Part shown: one piece after another, positions 1 through 9,677 of the stretch | Layout: every line of letters starts with the position of its first letter | How positions within the stretch are numbered: the stretch's first letter is position 1 | Assembly (NCBI RefSeq): GCF_002995495.1 | Contig: NZ_PVZV01000002.1 | Location: 806,001 to 870,000 of the forward strand | Direction: 5' to 3' | Length of the DNA: 64,000 nucleotides | From: Actinocorallia populi | Lineage (GTDB): Bacteria > Actinomycetota > Actinomycetes > Streptosporangiales > Streptosporangiaceae | Made by a program: the position numbers and the translations under genes | The notes under the pieces: model-generated | The model's database searches: none | The model's input: only the letters and a program-made list of their open reading frames with translations | Told to the model about the DNA's origin: nothing

Positions 1-440
1 CGGCCGGGGAGAGGCTGCGGGCGGGAGAAGTGGAGATCGAGGTGCTGGCGCCGCGGAGCGGGCGGGAGGTACTGGAAGGAGCGGGGGGAACGGAGGTCAA
101 CAACGTGAGCCTGGTGCTGGTGGCCCGGTGGGACGGGCTGACCGTGCTGCTGGGAGGCGACCTGGAGGAGGAGGGGCAGCGGGCGTTGCGAGGCCTGGTG
201 CCCCAGGTGGACGTGCTGAAGGTCCCCCACCACGGGAGCGCGCGCCAGGAGCCGGCCTTCCTCACCGAGGGCCGACCGCGGGCGGCCCTGATCTCCGTGG
301 GCCGGGACAACGACTACGGCCACCCCTCGGAGCGGCTCCTGGGAATGCTGCGCGGAATCCGCGTCTACCGAACGGACCGGCACGGAGACATCGCGGTGAC
401 CGCCCCGAGCGGCGGACTCGAAATCGTCACCCGCTCCTGA
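1..440 (+). CDS. comEC: ComEC/Rec2 competence protein, C-terminal metallo-beta-lactamase domain (5' end outside window)
   Basis: This is the 3' end of a gene that begins upstream of the window. The visible part is the last stretch of the extracytoplasmic metallo-beta-lactamase-like domain of ComEC: it contains LLGGDLEEEG, the VDVLKVPHHGS motif and ALISVGRDNDYGHP, which are typical of the Rec2/ComEC C-terminus. ComEC forms the membrane channel for uptake of single-stranded DNA. The next gene is holA, and comEC-holA adjacency is usual in actinobacteria, which supports the call. The membrane part cannot be judged from here. Confidence 0.88.
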   Translation, partial: AGERLRAGEVEIEVLAPRSGREVLEGAGGTEVNNVSLVLVARWDGLTVLLGGDLEEEGQRALRGLVPQVDVLKVPHHGSARQEPAFLTEGRPRAALISVGRDNDYGHPSERLLGMLRGIRVYRTDRHGDIAVTAPSGGLEIVTRS

Positions 441-546
441 ACACGCCCCCGGGCCGCAGGGACGGCGGACGGGGGGAAGGCGGGAGGAAGGTGAAGGCGG
501 GAGGAAGACGGGTGGGGCGGGGGAGCGGGCGTGCCATGCTGGGGGG

Positions 547-1494
547 GTGGATGTGGTGACGTTGGTGGTGGGGGACGAGGAGCTGCTGGCCGAGCGGGCG
601 GTGGCGGAGGTCGTGCAGGAGGCGCGGCGGGGCGACCCCGGCACCGAGGTGGTCGATCTGACACCTTCGACGCTGGAGCCGGGGCGGCTGGTGGAACTGA
701 CCTCGCCCTCGTTGTTCGGCGGCGGAAAGGTGCTGGTGCTGCGGGGGGCGCAGGACCTCGGAAAGGACCTGGCCGCCGAGGTCACCGCGTACGTGAAGAA
801 CCCGGCGGACGACATCGTGTTCGTCCTGGTGCACGCCGGGGGCGTCAAGGGGAAGGCGCTGCTGGAGGCGTGGACCAAGGCGGGAGCGCGGAAGATCGCC
901 TGCCCGAAGATCACCAAGCCGGGGGAGCGGCTGGACTTCCTGCGCGCGGAGATCCGGCGGCTCGGCGGCACGATCAGCGCGGGCGCCGCCCAGCAGCTCC
1001 TGGACGCCGTCGGCAACGACCTGCGGGAGCTGGCGGCGGCCTGCAGCCAGCTGGTCGCCGACACCGGCGGGAAGATCAACGACGCGGCCGTCGCCCGCTA
1101 CCACCGGGGCAGGGCGGACGTCAGCGGTTTCACCGTCGCGGACCTGGCCGTGGAGGGCAGGCTCGGCGAGGCGCTGGAGCAGCTGCGCTGGGCCCTGGCC
1201 ACCGGCGTCGCCGCCGTGCTCATCAACAGCGCCCTGGCCCAGGGCATCCGCGGCCTGGCCAAGGTCAGCGGCGCCCGCGGCAAGAGCTTCGCCCTGGCCA
1301 AGGAACTCGGCATGCCTCCCTGGAAGATCGAGCGCCTCCAGAAGCAGATCCGCGGCTGGACCCCCGACGGCATCGCCCGCGCCCTCATCGTCGTCGCCGA
1401 GACCGACCAGGCCGTCAAGGGCGGCGCCGCCGACGCCTCCTACGCCCTGGAGAAGGCGATCAAGGAGATCGTCGCCGCCCGAACCCCCCGCTGA
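547..1494 (+). CDS. holA: DNA polymerase III subunit delta
   Basis: The 315-residue product matches the clamp-loader delta subunit HolA in length and order. An N-terminal AAA+-like region (VTLVVGDEELLAERAV, then LFGGGKVLVLRGA) is followed by the lid segment around FLRAEIRRLGGTI, and by the helical collar with DVSGFTVADLAVEGRLGEAL. Delta opens the beta sliding clamp during loading. I chose GTG at 547, giving M-DVVTLVVGDEE; the upstream sequence is purine rich. It follows comEC by about 100 bases in the same direction. Nothing in the protein looks unusual. Confidence 0.92.
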   Translation: MDVVTLVVGDEELLAERAVAEVVQEARRGDPGTEVVDLTPSTLEPGRLVELTSPSLFGGGKVLVLRGAQDLGKDLAAEVTAYVKNPADDIVFVLVHAGGVKGKALLEAWTKAGARKIACPKITKPGERLDFLRAEIRRLGGTISAGAAQQLLDAVGNDLRELAAACSQLVADTGGKINDAAVARYHRGRADVSGFTVADLAVEGRLGEALEQLRWALATGVAAVLINSALAQGIRGLAKVSGARGKSFALAKELGMPPWKIERLQKQIRGWTPDGIARALIVVAETDQAVKGGAADASYALEKAIKEIVAARTPR

Positions 1495-1624
1495 CCGTTC
1501 GTCCGTCTCGCCGTCGCGGCATGCCCTGACCCGCCTGCCGCGCCGAACTCCTCAAGGCGAAGACGACCGCGCCGGAGGACCCGCGTTCCACCGACTCCCG
1601 CGCCCGGAGAGCCACGGCCCCGAA

Positions 1625-1901
1625 TGCCGCTTCCGCCAGGGGATCCGGGGCGCTCTCACCAACCGTCTGAAGGCCCGCCCGTCACAAGCATCCGGCTCCG
1701 GACAGCCTGTTCCCGAATGTTGTTTTCGCCGGGGTTCCGCGGTATCCCGTCAGCTGCTGAAGGCTTGTCCGTCGCGGAGGTCCGGCTTCAGGCGACCTTC
1801 CCCGACTGCCGCTTTCGCTCAAAAATCCGCGGTATCGCCACCGGCTGTGTGGAGATCCGTTCGGTGCGGAGGTCCGGCTTCGGGCGGTCTGTTCCCGCAC
1901 C
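1625..1901. repeat. Three degenerate tandem copies of a ~90-bp sequence
   Basis: The spacer between holA and the HAD-like gene holds three diverged head-to-tail copies starting near 1625, 1718 and 1807 (spacing 93 and 89). Each runs from a TGcCGCTTtCGC-like start through a CGCGGTATC-like core to GGTCCGGCTTC and GTTCCCG. Copies 2 and 3 are most alike. Open frames through this stretch do not resemble proteins and I do not call a gene. The rest of the 1495-2148 spacer shows nothing I recognise. Confidence 0.6.
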
Positions 1902-2148
1902 ATCGGAGTGATGGCACGGGGCGTCGGACCGTCCGGGGCCGGCAGGGCGGACCAGGGCGTGCGGGAACTCACTCTGCTCGGGCGGATCCACGGATGTGGT
2001 TCGCGCGTCCGAGGGGTGTGGAAGCGGGGCCCGTCCGTCCAGGATCGGTGGGGCAGGCGCGCTGATCACGGCGTCACTCCTGGACGGTGCCGGGGAGCGG
2101 TTGGGGGAACGGGTTGCGGGTGGGGGAGTTGGTGGAGAGGGTAGGGGC

Positions 2149-2622
2149 ATGGCAGAGGCGAGACTTGGTGTTGACCTGGGACGTGTGGTGGTAGGGGCCA
2201 ACCGGAACGCCCAAGGGAGGGTTTTTCTGGATGATCCGCGGCAGATGCCGCTGATCGAGGGGGCGTTCGAGGTGCTGCCCCGGCTGGTGGAACGTTTCGG
2301 CGGGCGGGCCTGGGTGATCTCGCGGGTGAGCGAGGAGGGGGAGCCGCTGTCGCTGGCGTGGCTGGAACACCACGATTTCTACGGCAAGACGGGGATCTCG
2401 CGGGCGAACGTGCGGTACTGCAGGAAGCGGGAGGACAAGGCGATCCACTGCGCGGAGCTGGGGATCACGCACATGATCGACGACCGGATGGACGTGCACC
2501 GGGCGATCCGGGAACTGGTGCCCTACCGGTATTTGTTCGGACCTCAGGAGGAGGAGGCCCCGGACTGGGTGATCCCCACTCCCACCTGGATCGATGTGGA
2601 GCGCGCCATCGGTCTGCCCTGA
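2149..2622 (+). CDS. HAD-like hydrolase superfamily protein
   Basis: The 157-residue product begins MAEARLGVDLGRVVVG, where a HAD motif I would be expected, then has AWVISRVSE (motif II-like), CRKREDKAIHCAELG (lysine region) and the clear THMIDDRMDVHRAI acidic motif IV. The fold is therefore HAD-like. Motif I reads D-L-G rather than D-x-D, so the general acid aspartate is missing and phosphatase activity is uncertain. I chose ATG 2149 because GAGAGGG lies just upstream; longer in-frame starts run into the repeat-rich spacer. It stands alone between two repeat-filled spacers. Substrate unknown. Confidence 0.65.
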   Translation: MAEARLGVDLGRVVVGANRNAQGRVFLDDPRQMPLIEGAFEVLPRLVERFGGRAWVISRVSEEGEPLSLAWLEHHDFYGKTGISRANVRYCRKREDKAIHCAELGITHMIDDRMDVHRAIRELVPYRYLFGPQEEEAPDWVIPTPTWIDVERAIGLP

Positions 2623-2710
2623 CACCTCGCTCGACCGGAGCCGCACAGAGGCTCCCCCGCCGAGGCACGCGTCCGGCTCCACCACCGAGGCCGCAGGGGA
2701 GATCGTCGCC

Positions 2711-2772
2711 CGGTAGCCGGTAGCCGGTAGCCGGTCGTTGGTCGTTGGTCGTTGGTCGTTGGTCGTTGGTCG
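2711..2772. repeat. Two adjoining heptanucleotide tandem repeats
   Basis: About three copies of CGGTAGC are followed directly by about six copies of GGTCGTT. Both units are seven bases long and both contain GGT, so one array may have arisen from the other by slippage. They lie in the spacer just before the 24-bp minisatellite. Confidence 0.85.
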
Positions 2773-2874
2773 CTTCGGCCGGTCAGGCGTGCGACGCCGC
2801 CTCGAATGCCGCGTCCGCGCCGACCCGCTTCAAATGTCCTGCCGGTACCTCTTCTCTTCGGCTGCCCTGTTCCT

Positions 2875-3162
2875 GCGGTCGTCGGACATCCTGCTTCCGC
2901 GGTCGTCGGCGTTCCGCTCCCGCGGTCGCCGGATGCCCCGCTCCTGCGGTTGCCGGTGTGTTCCGCTCCTGTGGTTGCCGGACGTCCTGCTCTTGCGGTT
3001 GCCGGGTGTTCCGCTCCCGCGGTTGCCGGACGTCCTGCTCTTGCGGTTGCCGGGTGTTCCGCTCCTGCGGTTGCCGGGTGTTCCGCTCTTGCGGGGCCGG
3101 ATGTCCTGCTCTTGCGGTCGCCGGGTGCCCCGCTCCTGTGGTCGTGGGGTGGTCTGTTCGCG
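2875..3162. repeat. 24-bp minisatellite, about 12 imperfect copies
   Basis: The unit is close to GCGGTTGCCGGGTGTTCCGC followed by TCCT. About twelve head-to-tail copies fill the spacer between the HAD-like gene and kptA, a few of 23 or 25 bases. Two alternating core versions occur (TGTTCCGCTCC and CGTCCTGCTCT), suggesting that two-unit blocks were duplicated. Because 24 is a multiple of three, all frames stay open for long stretches and give artificial repetitive ORFs. I see no start signal or protein family in them and do not call a gene. Confidence 0.88.
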
Positions 3163-3229
3163 AGGCCGGTGGTTCGGGACGTCGTCGATCGGGCTCGGGC
3201 GGGTGTCGTCCGTGGTCTCGAAGCGGGGT

Positions 3230-3778
3230 TCAGGCGGGGAAGGCCAGGTAGGCGGGCGGGACGGCGGGGGCGAGCCAGACGCCGTTCGCGGTGACGCGGA
3301 AGGCGTGGCCGGCGGCGGCCATGGCGGCGGCGTCGACGGTGAGGACGACGGGGACGCCGCGGCGGGAGCCGACCTTGCGGGCGGTCTCGAGGTCGGGGGA
3401 GAGGTGGACGTCGTGGCGAGTCATGGGGCGCAGGCCCTCACGGCGGATGAGGGGGAGGAAACGGGCGACGGTCCCGTGGTAGAGGACGGGAGGGGGCGCG
3501 GTCACCGGGAGGTCCAGGTCGACCTCGACGGTGTGGCCCTGGTTGGCGCGCAGGCGCAGGCCGTCCTCGGAGAAGGCGAAGCGCCGCTTGTCGTTGGTCT
3601 CGACGACCTCGTGGAGCTCCTCGAGGGTGAGGGGGAGGCCACGCGCGCGGCAGGCGGCGAGGAGGGCGGCGACGTCGGTCCAGCCGGCGGGGTCGAGGAC
3701 GATGCCGAGCCGCTCCGGCTCGTGGCGGAGATGCCGGGAGAGGTACCTCGAGACCTTCACCCGTCTTTTCTGGTCCAT
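3230..3778 (-). CDS. kptA: RNA 2'-phosphotransferase (Tpt1/KptA family)
   Basis: The product (182 residues) is a full-length KptA/Tpt1. Near the N-terminus it has KVSRYLSRHLRHEPE, carrying the Arg-His pair of the active site, then NDKRRFAFSEDGLRLRANQGH, LYHGT, and GLRPMTRHDVHLS, which line the NAD+ and RNA-phosphate pockets. The enzyme transfers a 2'-phosphate from RNA to NAD+; in eukaryotes this finishes tRNA splicing, while the bacterial role is unclear. I chose the ATG at 3778 (MDQKRRVK); longer forms would read through the terminator downstream of rpsT. It lies downstream of rpsT on the same strand. Confidence 0.93.
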   Translation of the reverse strand: MDQKRRVKVSRYLSRHLRHEPERLGIVLDPAGWTDVAALLAACRARGLPLTLEELHEVVETNDKRRFAFSEDGLRLRANQGHTVEVDLDLPVTAPPPVLYHGTVARFLPLIRREGLRPMTRHDVHLSPDLETARKVGSRRGVPVVLTVDAAAMAAAGHAFRVTANGVWLAPAVPPAYLAFPA

Positions 3779-3820
3779 GGGGCGGATCGTAGGAGGGGCG
3801 GCCGGAGAAGGCCAGGAGAT

Positions 3821-3859
3821 AAAAGAAGCCGCGACGTCCATGACGTCGCGGCTTCTTTT
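3821..3859 (-). terminator. Intrinsic terminator after rpsT
   Basis: A perfect 18-bp inverted repeat (AAAAGAAGCCGCGACGTC and its complement) with a 3-base loop lies between rpsT and kptA. The A/T ends give a short U-tract on the minus strand, so it should stop rpsT transcripts; its symmetry means it could work both ways. Confidence 0.88.
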
Positions 3860-3915
3860 CGTTCTCGCGGCGGGCCCTTGCCGGAGGACCGGTGGCGGGC
3901 CTGGCGCCGGAAGGA

Positions 3916-4182
3916 CTACTTGCCGAGGGCGGCGGCCTGCTTGGCGATCGCGGACTTGCGGTTCGCGGCCTGGTTCTTGTGGATGACGCCCTTGCTGACG
4001 GCCTTGTCCAGCTTGCGGCTGGCGTGACGCAGTGCCTCGTTGGTCTTGTCGGCGTCACCGCCGGCGGCCGCCTCGCGGAACTTGCGGATGGCGGACTTGA
4101 GCTCGGTCTTGACCGCCTTGTTGCGCAGGCGCGCCTTCTCGTTCTGCTTGTTCCGCTTGATCTGGGACTTGATGTTCGCCAC
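3916..4182 (-). CDS. rpsT: 30S ribosomal protein S20
   Basis: The 88-residue basic protein starts M(V)[25 protein letters not shown], the standard S20 N-terminus, and ends in the usual helical hairpin ([22 protein letters not shown]). S20 binds 16S rRNA early in 30S assembly. I chose the GTG at 4182 so that the protein begins with the family's M-ANIKSQ; an upstream TTG would add five atypical residues. It is transcribed divergently from lepA, and the 3821-3859 hairpin ends the unit. Confidence 0.95.
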   Translation of the reverse strand: MANIKSQIKRNKQNEKARLRNKAVKTELKSAIRKFREAAAGGDADKTNEALRHASRKLDKAVSKGVIHKNQAANRKSAIAKQAAALGK

Positions 4183-4350
4183 TGAAGGAAGCCTCAATTG
4201 AAGTCAACGTTACGGATGGGGCGCGGAGATCCGGCAGCCGGTCGGATCTGCGGGCACGGAGACACACGCGCCCACACGCAAGGAAGCAGACTACCAAGGA
4301 CGGGCGCCTACCCCCAACCCGGACCAGAGCATCGACCGGGTCATGGGACC

Positions 4351-6216
<1,866 letters not shown>

Positions 6217-6224
6217 CGCCTTAG

Positions 6225-6254
6225 CCTGCTCGCCCGCGCTCGCGGGCGAGCAGG
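6225..6254 (+). terminator. Hairpin terminator after lepA
   Basis: A perfect 14-bp stem (CCTGCTCGCCCGCG and its complement) with a 2-base spacer starts eight bases after the lepA stop. There is no clear U-tract, as is common in high-GC actinobacteria. Confidence 0.7.
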
Positions 6255-6334
6255 GCTGGGAACCTTCCGGGTGGGGGCGGCGTCAGAGCGGGGAAGGAGA
6301 GCCCCCGCCAGCATGACGAAAGACGAGTCCAGGC

Positions 6335-6805
6335 ATGTCGGACCCCTACGGAAACCCCTACGGCCATCAGCAGCCCTACGGGCAGCAGCCCTATGGACAC
6401 CAGCCGCCCTACGGGCAGCAGCAGCCGCCCTTCGCCCCGCCGCAGGCCTTCGTGCAGACCGGCCCGCCGGTGGCTCCGGGCGACGAGCGGACCTACGCGA
6501 TGGCCGCGCACCTCGGGCAGCTGATCCTGGGCGTCTTCGCGCCGCTGCTCACCTACCTGCTCTACAAGGACCGGTCGCAGTACATCCGCTGGCACTCGGC
6601 CCAGGGGATCAACTTCGCGATCACCGGCTTCGTCTACATGATGGCGGGGCTGTTCCTGTCCGTGATCACCTTCGGGATCGGCCTCCTGCTGTTCCTGCCG
6701 CTGGCGGCCCTGGAGATCATCTTCCTGATCCTGGCCGGGGTGGCGGCGAGCCGCGGCGAGTGGTACCGCTATCCGCAGTGGCTGGCCCTTCCGATGGTGA
6801 GCTGA
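6335..6805 (+). CDS. DUF4870 domain membrane protein with Tyr/Gln/Pro-rich N-terminus
   Basis: Of 156 residues, the first 45 are a low-complexity tail made of repeated PYG-Q and PYGHQ units. After that comes a DUF4870 domain: DERTYAMAAHLGQLILGVFAPLLTYLLYKD, the HSAQGINFAITGFVYMMAG helix pair, and a final EIIFLILAGVAASRGEWYRYP. Three to four membrane segments are visible. Function is unknown. A second DUF4870 protein without the repeat tail lies at 9255-9677 on the other strand. The tail probably stays cytosolic and may act in protein-protein contacts; this is inference. Confidence 0.8.
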   Translation: MSDPYGNPYGHQQPYGQQPYGHQPPYGQQQPPFAPPQAFVQTGPPVAPGDERTYAMAAHLGQLILGVFAPLLTYLLYKDRSQYIRWHSAQGINFAITGFVYMMAGLFLSVITFGIGLLLFLPLAALEIIFLILAGVAASRGEWYRYPQWLALPMVS

Positions 6806-6865
6806 AACACCGGCCAGGGGCGCTCGGGGAGGATTCCGGTCCGCCCGTCCGGGAATCTGTAGATC

Positions 6866-7183
6866 ATGACGGATCTCAGAACACTCGCCGAGCGCCATCT
6901 GACCCAGGCGAAGGCTGACAAGAACGGGCGGAGCGCCCACCTGTTCCTGCACGAAGGGCCGCTGCGGCAGACCGTGATCGCGTTGACCGCCGGATCCCGC
7001 CTGGACGAGCACAACTCCCCGCACGCCGCGAGCCTTCAGGTGATCTCGGGCCGGATCGTCCTCACCTCCGCGATGGGCGACACCGAGCTGGGCGAGGGCG
7101 AGCTGGCGCCGATCCCGCACGAGCGGCACGGCCTGAACGCGCTCACCGACTCGGTCGTGCTGCTCACCACCGTCAAGGGCTGA
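6866..7183 (+). CDS. Small cupin-domain protein
   Basis: This 105-residue protein is a single cupin barrel. LRQTVIALTAGSRLDEHNSPHAASLQVISGRIVLTSAMGDTELGEGELAPIPHERHGLNALTDS shows the cupin spacing of G-x5-H-x-(3,4) followed by G-x5-P-x4-H. Metal-ligand histidines are partly kept (EH, PHA, ERHG). Such small cupins are often sensors or binders rather than enzymes. It lies alone, 60 bases after the DUF4870 gene. No substrate can be named. Confidence 0.75.
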   Translation: MTDLRTLAERHLTQAKADKNGRSAHLFLHEGPLRQTVIALTAGSRLDEHNSPHAASLQVISGRIVLTSAMGDTELGEGELAPIPHERHGLNALTDSVVLLTTVKG

Positions 7184-7260
7184 CCTCTGTAATCAGATCG
7201 AGTCTTCACGGTGTCATGAAAAGCCGGTGACCGCATGTTCTGTGGTGGAAACTGAGCGTC

Positions 7261-8025
7261 GTGGGTCACACACTCTTGCACCAGATCCTCGTGGCGGATC
7301 TCCTGGCACCGCTGATGATCGCCGAGTACGGCGACATGAGGACCAGAACGTCCGCCGTCGCCAGGCTGGGCGACGGCACCTGGATCCACGCCGACCTCAT
7401 GGTCTACTGCGAGGCGCAGGACCGCGAGGGGTTCGTGGAGGGCGCCCCGCTCCTGGTCGTGGAGGTGGCCTCGGACGCCTCCCGTGCCCGGGACCTGGGC
7501 GCCAAACGGGAGCTGTACGCCGGGCACGGGGTGCCCTGCTACTGGGTCGTCGACCCGACCCCCGACGGGGTGCGCGTGCACGTCCACGCGCTGCGCGAGG
7601 GCCGGCTGCTCGAGCAGGCGGCGGTGGGCATGGGCGAGTCGGTGCGGCTCACCGAACCATTCAAGATCGACATCCGGCCGGACCGCCTCTTCAGCGGGCT
7701 CCCCCCGTGGCGCGGCCCGGTCGAGGGAGCGTACATGGCGCACGAGAACGGCCCGAACCTGCCGGGACCGCAGGAGGTCTTCGAGATCGACTCCTTCACC
7801 CGGCGCTGGCCGACCGGCGCGGAGAAGGTGGAGCTGGAGAACGGCAGCCCCGTCTTCTACGGCCGCTGGGACGAGCGGGACGTGGAGATCGCCCAGCGCA
7901 CCTACCCGGGCCGGGTGGTCCGGCTGGACCAGAAGCCCGGCACTCCCGGCACGCTACGGGTCCTGCCCGCCGTCTCGGCGAAGCAGACGGCACCGCAGAG
8001 GCTCGTGGACTACGACCACGTCTGA
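7261..8025 (+). CDS. Uma2-family (DUF820) PD-(D/E)xK nuclease-like protein with displaced N-terminal segment
   Basis: Residues 1-110 match the Uma2 nuclease-like fold: a histidine-containing helix (GHTLLHQILVADLL), Asp45 in IHADLMVY, Glu68 in LLVVEVASD, Lys82 in DLGAKRELYAGHGV, and CYWVVDP. The family's usual opening segment (Y-E-L-I-D-G type) is missing; an in-frame stop at 7228 leaves GTG 7261 as the first start. A stretch resembling that segment (TGAEKVELENGSPVFYGRWD) lies at the C-terminus, about residues 171-225. The protein may therefore be permuted or a fusion. Uma2 proteins are abundant in actinomycetes and their function is unknown. Confidence 0.7.
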   Translation: MGHTLLHQILVADLLAPLMIAEYGDMRTRTSAVARLGDGTWIHADLMVYCEAQDREGFVEGAPLLVVEVASDASRARDLGAKRELYAGHGVPCYWVVDPTPDGVRVHVHALREGRLLEQAAVGMGESVRLTEPFKIDIRPDRLFSGLPPWRGPVEGAYMAHENGPNLPGPQEVFEIDSFTRRWPTGAEKVELENGSPVFYGRWDERDVEIAQRTYPGRVVRLDQKPGTPGTLRVLPAVSAKQTAPQRLVDYDHV

Positions 8026-8065
8026 GCCGTTCGGGGAGGTCCGCGGCGCCTGTAACACTGGAGGC

Positions 8066-9262
8066 ATGCCGTCGATCCTCCCCGAAGGGGACCCCATGCC
8101 CGCCGACGGGCGGCTGCCCGAAGCGTCCCTGGAGGGATTCGGCGACCGCCCCTTCGGGTTCTACGTCCACGTCCCGTTCTGCGTGACGCGGTGCGGCTAC
8201 TGCGATTTCAACACCTACACGGCCACGGAACTCGGCCCCGGAGCGTCCCGCGACTCCTACGCCGACACGGTGATCTCCGAGATCCGTCTTGCCCGGAGGG
8301 TCCTGGGAGAGGCCGAGGCACCCGTCCAGACGGTGTTCGTCGGCGGCGGCACCCCGACCCTGTTGCCGCCGGAGGACCTCGGACGCGTCCTACAGGCGAT
8401 CCGCGACGAGTTCGGCATCGTCGAAGGCGCCGAGGTGACCACCGAGGCCAACCCGGAGACCGTCACCTCCGCCTCCCTCACGGGCCTTCTGGAAGCCGGA
8501 TTCACCCGGATCTCCTACGGGATGCAGAGCGCCAAGGACCACGTCCTGAAAGCGCTGGACCGCACGCACACCCCCGCACGGGTCCCGCTGGTGGTCGCCC
8601 AGGCCAGGGAAGCCGGATTCCGGCACGTCAACCTCGACCTGATCTACGGTGCCCCGGGCGAGAGCGACGACGACTGGCGCGAGTCCGTCGAGCAGGCGCT
8701 GGCCGCGGGTCCCGACCACATCTCCGCCTACGCCCTGATCGTCGAGGAGGGTACGAAGCTCGCCGCCCGGGTCGCCCGCGGCGAGCTCGCCGAGCCCGAC
8801 GACGACGCCATGGCCGACCGCTACCTCATCGCCGACGAGCTCTTCGAGAAGGCCGGGCTGAGCTGGTACGAACTGTCCAACTGGGCGCTGCCCGGCGGGG
8901 AGTGCCGCCACAACCTGCTCTACTGGCAGGGAGCCGACTGGTGGGGCGCCGGACCGGGCGCGCACGCCCATGTCGGCGGCACCCGCTGGTGGAACGTCAA
9001 GCACCCCGCCGCCTACGCGCAGCGGCTGGCGCAGGGGATCACCCCCGCGCACGCCCGCGAGGTGCTCGACGACGACACCCGGCGGCTGGAGCGCGTCCTG
9101 CTGGAGCTGCGGCTGCGCACCGGCTGCCCGCTGGAGCTGCTGGACGGCCGGGCGGTCCGCGAGCAGGAGGAGCGCGGCCTGCTGGTCCGCCGGGACGGCA
9201 GGGCCGTGCTCACCCTGGAGGGCAGGCTGCTCGCGGACGCCGTCGTCCGCGACCTCACTTGA
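8066..9262 (+). CDS. hemW: Heme chaperone HemW (radical SAM, HemN-like)
   Basis: The 398-residue product has the radical SAM cluster motif C39-x3-C43-x2-C46 (FCVTRCGYCDF), the VFVGGGTPTLLP strand, EANPET, the HemN-like RISYGMQS, and a C-terminal winged domain (GLLVRRDGRAVLTLEGRLLAD). HemW delivers heme and is not a coproporphyrinogen dehydrogenase. ATG 8066 gives MPSILPEGDPMPADG, which fits actinobacterial homologs as I recall them; ATG 8096 has a better-spaced AAGGGG and is the alternative. It ends overlapping the convergent DUF4870 gene by eight bases. Confidence 0.92.
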   Translation: MPSILPEGDPMPADGRLPEASLEGFGDRPFGFYVHVPFCVTRCGYCDFNTYTATELGPGASRDSYADTVISEIRLARRVLGEAEAPVQTVFVGGGTPTLLPPEDLGRVLQAIRDEFGIVEGAEVTTEANPETVTSASLTGLLEAGFTRISYGMQSAKDHVLKALDRTHTPARVPLVVAQAREAGFRHVNLDLIYGAPGESDDDWRESVEQALAAGPDHISAYALIVEEGTKLAARVARGELAEPDDDAMADRYLIADELFEKAGLSWYELSNWALPGGECRHNLLYWQGADWWGAGPGAHAHVGGTRWWNVKHPAAYAQRLAQGITPAHAREVLDDDTRRLERVLLELRLRTGCPLELLDGRAVREQEERGLLVRRDGRAVLTLEGRLLADAVVRDLT

Positions 9263-9677
9263 TGATCGGCCACACCAGGAGGACGGGCAGCCGGTGCCAG
9301 TCGCCCCGGTTGACCTTGGTGGCGCTGAAGACCACCAGGCACATCGCCAGTGTCACCCATCCGGCGCCGATCCACAGGAAGAAGTCGGCCCACTGGTAGA
9401 GGAAGACCGAGACACCGAAGACGATCCCGGTGGTGAGGGCGAGGTTGAGCGCCTGGCGGCCGTGGTGGCGGGCGTAGGCCGACCGGTTCTTCTTGCTCAG
9501 GTAGACGTACAGCGGCGGGAGCGCCCACAACAGGAACTGGCCGATGTAGGCGGTGAGCGCCCACTGGCGCTCGTCCGGGGTGGTGGGGCCGCCGTGCGAG
9601 CCGGCGGCGTACCCGTCCGGGAGGCGGACGGTGGGAGTGGGACGCGGTTGGCGGGGGTGGCGAGGCAAGGCGGTCAC
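9255..9677 (-). CDS. DUF4870 domain membrane protein
   Basis: The 140-residue protein has a short Pro-rich N-terminus and then a DUF4870 domain: DERQWALTAYIGQFLLWALPPLYVYLSKKNRSAYARHHGRQALN, two further membrane segments, and TKVNRGDWHRLPVLL. It is a distant paralog of the 6335-6805 protein. The GTG start overlaps the stop of the DUF3097 gene in a GTGA, so the two are probably translated together. Function unknown. Confidence 0.78.
   Translation of the reverse strand: MTALPRHPRQPRPTPTVRLPDGYAAGSHGGPTTPDERQWALTAYIGQFLLWALPPLYVYLSKKNRSAYARHHGRQALNLALTTGIVFGVSVFLYQWADFFLWIGAGWVTLAMCLVVFSATKVNRGDWHRLPVLLVWPIIK

Noticed and set aside
1624-1911. 95-residue frame in the holA downstream spacer
   Set aside because: It lies wholly inside the degenerate repeats, has no ribosome-binding site, and its sequence repeats with the DNA.
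2875-3162. CRISPR array
   Set aside because: Units are contiguous without spacers, imperfect, and not paired with cas genes.
2738-4027. Long plus-strand reading frames through the kptA region and minisatellite
   Set aside because: They owe their length to the 24-bp repeat and to the antisense of kptA; no start signal or recognisable protein.
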